Positions 57,291-64,000 of a stretch of DNA of 64,000 bases are shown here, one piece after another (the first letter of the stretch is position 1; every line of letters begins with the position of its first letter). This DNA comes from Metellina segmentata (taxonomy: Eukaryota; Arthropoda; Arachnida; Araneae; Tetragnathidae). The translations under genes and the position numbers were made by a program. Location: the NCBI GenBank assembly GCA_947359465.1, contig OX375872.1, positions 134,342,011-134,406,010 of the forward strand. Direction: 5' to 3'. The notes below the pieces were generated by a model. It was not told where the DNA came from and searched no databases. It saw nothing but the letters and a program-made list of their open reading frames with translations.

Positions 57291-57989
57291 CATAGAGTGA
57301 AAGAAATTATTTCGGTTCAGTGACCGCTGTGAAACCGATGTCGGCTGAAAATATTAATTGTTATAATACTTTCTAGACTAATTTCGGTAATTTCCGCCAT
57401 TTGCAATCCTGAAAGCGACCTACTTCGCACTAGTAGGTTGCTTTCAAGATAGCAAATAAAGATGATGGCTTTACCCATCGACTTGGAGACCCATAAAAAT
57501 ATAACTGCGAGGCGGTCTATTTTCATAGGAAAATAGTGTTACGATAAAAGTTTAGGAGATAATTTAGATTGGTTCATTGGAATACTTGCCCAAGTGAACA
57601 CATTCGCAATCGATGTAGGTTGAAATTTCTCGGAGGATATTTCCCTCTATTGGACAATATCTTTCTTAATAGTTTCGAGACTAATTTTGGTAAAGTCATG
57701 TCCACCTTTTGCAGTTTTAGAAGTGACCTACTTGGCACTGAATCATGGCAGTAGCTACGGTCTGAAGACCATAAAGATATCTCAACAAGTCTGTCTCTGT
57801 CCAGGCGTGTATTTATTATCATCTATATTATCTGTAAAAACAGTTTTAAGATTTAACGCGATAGGAAAAATAGTGCTACGGTAAAAGTTTAGGAGTTAAG
57901 TTAGAGTTATTTAGAGAAAAAAGGAAATGTGTGTTTTCTGTAGTCGTTTGCTTCGCAACCTATGTCGGGTGTTTTTCCGTTGTTAAATA

Positions 57990-59871
57990 TTGAAGAGCTA
58001 GTTCAGAGTGAATTAAATACCATTTATCGTATGGCCTAGAATAATAGATGATCACTTCTTTGTTGCTATTCTGCAAGTGCTATTCTTCGAAACAATGTAT
58101 TCTTTTGCATCACAAGTTCACATAGTGAATTTAATACTATTTATCTAGTAACTCCGAATAACTGGCTATTCCTTGTTTGGTGCTATTATACAAGTGGTAT
58201 TCTTCGAAATTATGTATAATCTTTTAAGTATCTCAAGTTCATAGTGAATGTTACGCTATTTATCTAATAACGCCGAAAAACTGGTGATCCTTTCTTGGTT
58301 GCTATAATATTGCTATTATATGAGTGGTATTCTTCGAAGCTGTATACTCTTTTAAGTATCTCAAGTTCATAATGAATGTAATACTATTTATCTAAAGCCT
58401 GAATATCTGGTGATAATTTCTTGTTGCTGTTCTACAAGTGGTATTCTACAAAACTATGTACATTTTTAAGTATCTGTAGTGCATAGTGAATGCGATACCA
58501 TTTATCTAATAGCCTCGAATAATTGATGATCATTTGTTGCTTTTTTACAAGTGGAATTTCTTCTAACCCCTTTTACTTTTCCCAATTCATAGTGGTTACA
58601 ATGCCATATATCGCATAGTCACGAATAATTGGTAATGCTCATTTGTTGCTGTATTGAAAATTGTATTTTTCGAAACCATTTATATTTCATGTAATGGTTT
58701 CGTTTCATAAGTATCTGCACTTCATGGTGACTAGTTGCTTCCATTTATGGTATAGCCTCGAATAATTGGTTATAACTTATTTGTTACTATTCTACAAGTG
58801 AAGAATATATTTTACCATATTCATTTTTAAGCATCTCCCTTTTATATTTGAATGTAGTATCCTTTACAGTATAGCCACGAATAATTGGTGATCACTTGTT
58901 GGTTACTATTCTACAAGTGGTATTGTTAAAAATCTTTTATATTTTTATGCATCATTAGTTGATAGTGAATTTAGTACCATTTTACTTGAAATTCATAAAA
59001 TTGAGGATCACTTATTGTTACGATGCAAGAAGTGGTGTTTCTTTGAAACAATTCATATTTTAAATATTTTTTGTTCATGGTGAATGCAACACCATTAATC
59101 GTATGGTCATGAATAATTCATGATCGCTTGTTGCTATACTGGAAGTGGTATACCTTCAAAACCATTTATATTTAAAAATATTTCTAGTTCATAGTGAATG
59201 ATCTACCTACATTTATCGTATAGAGCCACGAATAATTGGTGATCACTTATTTGTTGATATTCTACAAGAAGTGGCATTTCTTCAGAGTCATTTACATTTT
59301 AAGTAGTTTTAATTCATAGTGAAATACGCCATTTATCGTATAGCCACGAATAATTAGTGATCATTTGATGCTATATTACAAGAGGTATTTCTCTTCAAAT
59401 CTATTTATATCTTTAAATATCTCAAGTTCATAGTGAATGATCTACCTCCATTTATCGTACAGCCACGAATAATTGGTGACAACTTGTTGCTATACTCCAA
59501 GTGGCATTTTTTCGAAGTTGTTTAGATTTTAAGTAATTTTATTTCATAGTGAATGTACATCATTTATTTTCCAGCCACGAATAATTGGCGATCATTTGTT
59601 GCTATACTACAAGCGGCATTTCTTCAAAACCATTTATATTAAAAATATTTCTTGTTCGTAGTGAATGATCTATCTCCATTTATCAGTATTTTTATTTAAT
59701 AGTATATGTATACACCATTTATCGTATTGCCACAAATAATCGGTAGACAGGTACCTTAATTAACGTCACACTGGAGCAGCACAATGGTATATTGGCGACA
59801 ATCTGGGTTCAAACCCTCAGGGAAAGACCCGAGGACAACCCCAAGTAACGAATAATTCGAGATCACTTGTT

Positions 59872-59905
<34 letters not shown>

Positions 59906-59940
59906 CTACCAACGGTATTTCTTAGAAACCATTTATATTT
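57990..59940 (+). repeat. Tandem array, about 116 bp unit, 15 or more copies
   Basis: Each unit has GCCACGAATAATTGGTGATC, then TTGTTGCTATTCTACAAGTG, then TTCTTCGAAACCATTTATAT, then AAGTTCATAGTGAATG and CATTTATCGTATA. Unit starts repeat about every 110-125 bp between 58060 and 59600. A SINE 1 tail interrupts at about 59743-59850, and a (CT)n run lies at about 59873-59902. The early units differ more from the consensus than the later ones. Confidence 0.88.
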
Positions 59941-60186
59941 TTAAAGACGAACAACCATTTTAAATCCAGAGGTAAGACGCTTGAAGATAGCACCCACTGT
60001 GTCCGAAACGGTTCTTTTGTCGCTACAGTGGAGTTGTTGAAGGCTGTCAAATGCACTCGCGATATTTTTTGCTGAGGGAGGAAACGGTTTTATTCCCGTG
60101 TAGCGCAAATCCAGTGCTTGTAAATATTGAGAAGTAGAGATCTGCTTCTCTTCTTCCCCTTCAACAAAAACTACCTCATGACTCAA
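59941..60186 (-). CDS. Putative last exon of an unidentified protein
   Basis: On the minus strand a polypyrimidine run ending in TAG (60187-60198) precedes a frame with no upstream ATG: its first codon is TTG. This suits an acceptor site and exon start. The product reads VEGEEEKQISTSQYLQALDL, then RYTGIKPFPPSAKNIASAFD, then SDKRTVSDTVGAIFKRLTSG, and stops at 59940. Composition is ordinary and soluble, not low complexity. I do not recognise the family. It could be a host exon, a pseudogene or part of an unknown transposon, and it directly abuts the satellite. Confidence 0.4.
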   Translation of the reverse strand: MSHEVVFVEGEEEKQISTSQYLQALDLRYTGIKPFPPSAKNIASAFDSLQQLHCSDKRTVSDTVGAIFKRLTSGFKMVVRL

Positions 60187-60229
60187 CTAAAAAAAAATTC
60201 AATGAGCCACACATGATGGGACGCGAATA

Positions 60230-60420
60230 ATGTTTGAAATGAAAAAAGAATATCCTTTTGTCTGCTTTAGGAGGTAGATCATTTTGTAACCCTCGTCTGC
60301 TGACAACGTGCCAATATTTCTCCAGAGCAGACACTATCTCTCGCATCGCTGAGTCTAAAATTTGAAAATATGTTTCAGCGACAGATCTAGTCGTTTTTTT
60401 TCTAGCGGAGTTGTTTCAAA
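60230..60420 (-). CDS. Second protein-like segment, upstream of 59941-60186
   Basis: The minus-strand frame (different phase from the segment at 59941-60186) reads SARKKTTRSVAETYFQILD, then SAMREIVSALEKYWHVVSRR, then GLQNDLPPKADKRIF, before low-complexity sequence and a stop. It is too short for a 60-codon ATG scan but reads like real protein. Further upstream, IELQEVFEVFLEPNFNA (near 60500-60450) precedes CGGTAAATC, a donor-like site. Together these suggest exons of one gene or one decayed copy. No function can be assigned. Confidence 0.35.
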
Positions 60421-60429
60421 GTGTTGAGA

Positions 60430-61720
60430 TACAGATTTACCGATTGTAGAACCTATCTGGCATTAAAGTTTGGTTCCAAAAACACTTCGAATACTTCTTG
60501 AAGTTCTATCTGCATTGATTTATTGCTTATCTCCAGTTCAGATTAGAATATTAGCAATGTATATTGAGTTGTTATTAACAATTTCTCTATTTACCATCTC
60601 TATATTAGTATCTGTATGAGTTCAAAAATTAGTGTACAATTCTCTTTGAGGCTGTCTCGACGAGGTATCTCGATATAAGCAAAACTGATAAATCTTGATG
60701 GAGGAGACATTCCGTTTCTCAAGCTCTCGCCATCTCTTATCATTAAAAGATATCTGACCAGGTCTTGATCTCGTCATCATCAAAACTGGTCAAATCTTGA
60801 TGGACGAGATATTTCGTTGAAACCTCTTGGGGTCTTGAAGCTCTATCTTGGCATTTATTTATTGTATACATCTCCAATTCAGATTGGAATATAAGCTTTG
60901 CATATTGATGTTCCTGTGTTGTTGTTCACAATTTCTTTGTTTACCAACTTTATTAGTATCCATATGAACTCCGAAACTAGTGTAGGGATTAGCTAGAAAT
61001 GAGGTGAAGTAATGGGACACTATAGGATCAAATATCATACCAGGTTTCAACGTTGAGCGATACGCTCTTATTTTGAATGGCTAGAGTATAATCATAATAT
61101 CAAGATTAAGCATATACCCAAAGAAAAACAACGAATACCAAGAATACGTATAGTAGAGAAATAAGAATGAAAAGACTGAAGTCCACATTGCCCTAAAAGC
61201 TACCTTTCCTCTCATTATCTAGACACTTCAGGAAGTTTGGAGTGTTCTACAATGTACAACAAAATTCTGTCCATTACTTCTCCAGAATTACAGAGAGAGA
61301 GCAACAAGGCTACCTAGGCGATGCAAATGAGCAGAAAGACAAAGTTTACCAAGTGGAAAAAGGTAATTGTTTACCTCCATGGCTTGTCAGGTGCATTCTT
61401 GAGACATTCAATTATCCAGCATTTTGATTTTGTTCTATCTTGGAGATCATGCTGGTAATTTGATGTCATGGACAGTTATGGACATGGATACATAAAAACA
61501 GTTGCCCTTTTCAAAACTGTCTTGTCATTTGGACGCTGCAGCAATTTTTCGCCATTGCGTAGAGAGATACAGACTTACCGATTGTATAACGTATCTGGGG
61601 CGTCTAAGTTTGGTTCCAAAAATCGTCGGGTACAGGGCATCCGAACGAGGTTTTAAACCTCTATTCTGGTATTTATTGTGTCTCCAGTTCAAAATGAAAT
61701 GTACGACGAAAAGTTAAAAA
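60430..61720 (-). repeat. Imperfect duplication of a possible exon region
   Basis: Three related segments (about 60430-60650, 60825-60990 and 61550-61720) share TTTGGTTCCAAAAA, ACTTACCGATTGTA-type, TATTTATTG and TCTCCAGTTCA blocks in order. In the third, the minus strand has CGGTAAGTCTGTATC, a strong donor-like sequence, at the place of CGGTAAATC in the first. This supports duplication of an exon with its splice site, or of a transposon. Confidence 0.45.
60655..60830. repeat. Palindrome repeat family C, copy 7
   Basis: GTCTCGACGAGGTATCTCGA, then AAAACTGATAAATCTTGATG, then CTCGTCATCATCAAAACTGG and TGGACGAGATATTTCGTTG. It lies between two of the duplicated segments described for 60430-61720. 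Confidence 0.65.
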
Positions 61721-62410
61721 ATATCCACACTTTATTTTTCAAATTTATTTTTCTGCAGTCTCCTTCCTTTGTGATGCACTTGGTCCAGCGGTCCCCAATC
61801 TTGCGTATTCCCTCCAAGAAGGTTTTGGTTTAGTCGCCCAACCATTTATGAACTACTTCCCCACTCTTTTGTCCGTTTAATCTGCAGAGAACAAGCTACA
61901 TTTTTGATGGTAACTCGCCAGTTTGCCAGTACCATTTCTCGAGCTTGCTGAATCTTCTCGTCAGTTCTGGAGGGTGATGGGAGTCATGCTCCTTCTTCCT
62001 GCATCACGCTTGTCCGGCCTCTCTTAAGCTTCACTATCCACTCACACAATTCTACATAGTTGAGGAATGCCACAGTATTATGTTGTAAGCCTCAAAGGAA
62101 TCGAAATAGGAATCGGATCACTAATCCTCCTTGGTGCACACTGTTAGCGGAGAGGCCGTGTTTACACTGAACAACAGTTTGCAAGTACCGTTTCTCGAAC
62201 TTGCTGAATCTTCTCGTCAGTGGTGGAGGTTGATGGGAGTCCTGCTCCTTCTTCCTGCATCACGATTGTCCGGCCTCTTTTAAGCTTTACGATCCACTCA
62301 CACATTTCTACGTAGTTGAGGACTGCCCCAGTATTATGTTGTAAGCCTCAAAGGAATCGAAATGGAATCGGAACACTGATCCTCCTTGGTGCACACTGCG
62401 AGAGGAGCAG
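61705..62410 (-). pseudogene. mariner transposase without its catalytic core, HTH duplicated
   Basis: On the minus strand 62400-62162 encodes the second helix-turn-helix: EWIVKLKRGRTIVMQEEGAG, then LPSTSTTDEKIQQ. The same ~245 bp is repeated directly at 62160-61917. It then joins a C-terminal end, EVVHKWLGD, then FLEGIRKIGDRWTKCITKEG (about 61870-61750), typical of mariner proteins such as the SETMAR domain. The DD34D catalytic domain is absent. Stops and frame changes are present. Not functional. Confidence 0.8.
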
Positions 62411-62471
62411 AATCAAGAAAAATTATGCTATCAAGGTAAAACTTCGGTAACGTGACCACAGTAGTATCAAC

Positions 62472-63165
62472 TCTAAGGCTAAGCCTCCAGTTGCAATTTT
62501 TAGTCGCTGTGGTAGTAAAGGTGCACACACTGTGATAGATAAATCGCTGAATTAATAAAATTTTGTTTTTTATTCCCCGAATTTATCAAATCAGAGTAAA
62601 ATTCTACGCCAGTTCCATGCCAAAACAGATTTATTATTTAATTATTTACCATTTGATTATTTGATTACCTAATTATTTATTCAAAAATTAATTATTTATT
62701 AAACAATTAATCATTTATTAAACAATTAATTATTTATTAAATAATCAATTATTTATTTAAAGAATATCACATTTAAGGTATTGATATGGTGTAAAATTTT
62801 TCGCAGATTTCAAATCCGTTGACATTTTCACTCTATCTTTAAAGATCGCAAAGATAGAAACTTGAATTAGGGGAGTAAAAAACATAATTTAATGTATAAG
62901 AAAAGCTAACCTTGGAAAACGCTGGACTAAACTATCGCAAGTGGGTGCACGTCCATGCCTGTATATGTGATTCATTAGGTAGAGCGACAGTCGCGTCGCA
63001 GTGAAAATACGACCGGTTGCAACTTTTTAATCGTTGCGATTGTTTAGTTACAAGTGTTTGCGATTGTTTAGTTACAAGTGTGTGCACTTGTATTTTAAAC
63101 AATGAGTTTTATTTTTGCGACTGAAAATTCGCGCTACAAGAAATCGGATGTGGAGGCCTAACCTA
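62472..63165. mobile_element. TIR element with AT-rich minisatellite
   Basis: The left arm TAAGGCTAAGCCTCCA with GCAATTTTTAGTCGC pairs with the complement of the right arm (TTAGGTTAGGCCTCCA with GCGAATTTTCAGTCGC). The arms are about 40-50 bp and imperfect. Two copies of TTGCGATTGTTTAGTTACAA lie side by side at about 63038-63081. No transposase. hAT-like termini are possible, but no 8-bp duplication is visible. Confidence 0.5.
62590..62850 (+). repeat. Partial copy of the palindromic MITE with expanded AT core
   Basis: AATTATTTATTAAACAATTA and variants repeat at about 62632-62765. Then AATATCACATTTAAGGTATT and GCAGATTTCAAATCCGTTGA match the right half of the MITE at 8953-9193. The left arm is eroded. 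Confidence 0.7.
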
Positions 63166-63440
63166 AGTATGCATGAGCAGAAAGCAGTGTGACAAACGAT
63201 GTGTTATAGCAAAAGTGCGGATAATGTTTGACTTACCCTCGTATATAGAGATGAGACTTGTTTCAATAGTAACTTTAGTTTGGTAAGAGTAGCATCAATG
63301 TTCACAACATCTTTGCTTAGTAAATTGATTGAATCCGAAATGAGTTCTGTTGTAGGGATTATTTAGCGTAGGGGGGAAGTTTTGATCCCGATAGAAACTA
63401 GATTTACACACGGATCTATCTCAGTGTTGAGAGGTACATA
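63166..63440. other. Intergenic stretch, no feature recognised
   Basis: No frame or repeat could be supported. Confidence 0.3.
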
Positions 63441-64000
63441 CACTACTCTACAATAATGGACCGGACAGCAAGATGTGAAGGTTTAAGGGAAAGAATACTT
63501 GCTTTAATAGGGGTCTGGTCCCCCACGTGCTGCAATTACACTAGCAACTATTTTGGGCATACGTTCAACAATGTTTTGATACACAGCTATGGATATTTAT
63601 GTCCATTCCTGCTGCAAGAATGTCGCCAGCTCAGCTGTAGATTTCAGATGTGGTTCCCTGGTCTGTAAGCGTCGCTCTAATTTGTTCCACAAATGTTCTA
63701 TGGGGTTTAGGTCGGGACTATGAGCAGGCTAGGGAAGACGTTTTACATCTATATCTTGATACCACTGCTTGACAGAGGCTGCAACATGACATGGAGCGTT
63801 GTTGTCCTGTAAGAAGCATTCGTCCATTCCATAAAATTGCCAGAGCGTAGGAAGAACTTGATTGTCCAAAATGTTCATGTAAGGGTCGGCGTTCAATTGA
63901 TCAGGAACAACATACAAAGGTCCCAGGCCATACCACGAAAAGCACACGCAAACAAGTAATCGGATTTTATGCAAATCCGCGGGCGTCCGGTTCATTACTG
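63440..64000 (-). pseudogene. Tc1-like transposase C, C-terminal part, runs off the edge
   Basis: On the minus strand, 63995-63729 reads YGLGPLYVVPDQLNADPYMN, then ILDNQVLPTLWQFYGMDECF and LQDNNAPCHVAASVKQWYQD (catalytic Asp). After a stop it continues SPDLNPIEHLWNKLERRL near 63690 with the Glu. The N-terminal part lies beyond the window. A stop between LP and AHSPDL shows inactivation at least there. It is a different Tc1 family from A, B and D. The terminal repeat is expected near 63440 but I could not fix it. Confidence 0.8.

Larger units (their letters stand above)
51480..57950 (+). repeat. Satellite-like array, 430-460 bp unit, about 10 copies
   Basis: The marker CCTACTTGGCACTAGATGA and variants occur near 51787, 52206, 52648, 54247, 56398, 56858, 57416 and 57725. 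One further unit lost its copy to a SINE near 54993. After subtracting insertions the spacing is mostly 400-460 bp (one 558, one 309). Each unit also holds TTAGCTTCGACTTGAAGACC, TTTATCATATGCTTATGCTG, CATATATAGTCGG and CACGCGTTTTAAGATTCGAC. No protein frame is conserved, so this is satellite and not a gene family. Confidence 0.85.

Noticed and set aside
57990..59940. CRISPR-like array
   Set aside because: Units of about 116 bp repeat along their whole length without unique spacers, in a eukaryotic context. It is a satellite.

Overview
The window is eukaryotic and reads as repeat-dominated DNA from an animal, most likely an arthropod. A chelicerate such as an orb-weaver spider fits the style of the SINEs and Tc1 elements, but no host gene here can prove it. 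It is AT-rich, has no operons or long intact ORFs, and almost everything recognisable is a transposable element, a SINE or a satellite. Nearly all protein-like sequence is broken transposase or retrotransposon coding sequence. I found no complete host gene. The best non-transposon candidate is a short group of protein-like segments on the minus strand at 59.9-60.4 kb.

Layout. 0-4 kb: a field of SINE fragments, plus one copy of a repeat family built on the palindrome GACGAGATATCTCGTC. 4.3-7.3 kb: an unidentified ORF, a 190-bp tandem duplication and two abutting Tc1-like elements. 8.7-9.5 kb: a terminal-inverted-repeat (TIR) element with a palindromic MITE inside. 10.4-11.7 kb: a decayed hAT transposase of the ZBED5/SCAND3-like group. 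15.8-17.0 kb: an internally deleted piggyBac and a second TTAA element that share one TTAA. 17.0-29.6 kb: a strikingly CpG-poor, AT-rich block with only two recognisable, decayed SINEs. 29.6-34.1 kb: SINEs and a TTAA-flanked element enclosing a pogo-like element, itself hit by SINEs. 34.8-40.8 kb: two related TIR elements carrying retrotransposon coding fragments (gag-like in one, RT/RNase H in the other); the second sits inside a Tc1 transposase gene that also contains a SINE. 42.7-47.6 kb: a mosaic of at least five local tandem arrays. 48.3-51.0 kb: a deleted piggyBac keeping only its C-terminal cysteine-rich domain, a MITE, palindrome repeats, and a SINE inserted in another SINE. 51.5-57.95 kb: a 430-460 bp satellite interrupted by a second copy of each retro-fragment TIR family and by SINEs. 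58.0-59.9 kb: a ~116 bp satellite. 59.9-64 kb: possible exons, a mariner lacking its catalytic core, a further TIR element, and the end of another Tc1 running off the edge.

The elements relate by insertion, not by pathway. SINEs with 11-14 bp target duplications indicate LINE-driven mobilisation, TTAA flanks indicate piggyBac-type activity, and TA flanks indicate Tc1/mariner/pogo activity. The most unusual signal is the pair of related TIR families (called A and B below). Each has one long copy carrying a retrotransposon fragment and one short copy without it, and both short copies lie at the same TA of the satellite monomer.
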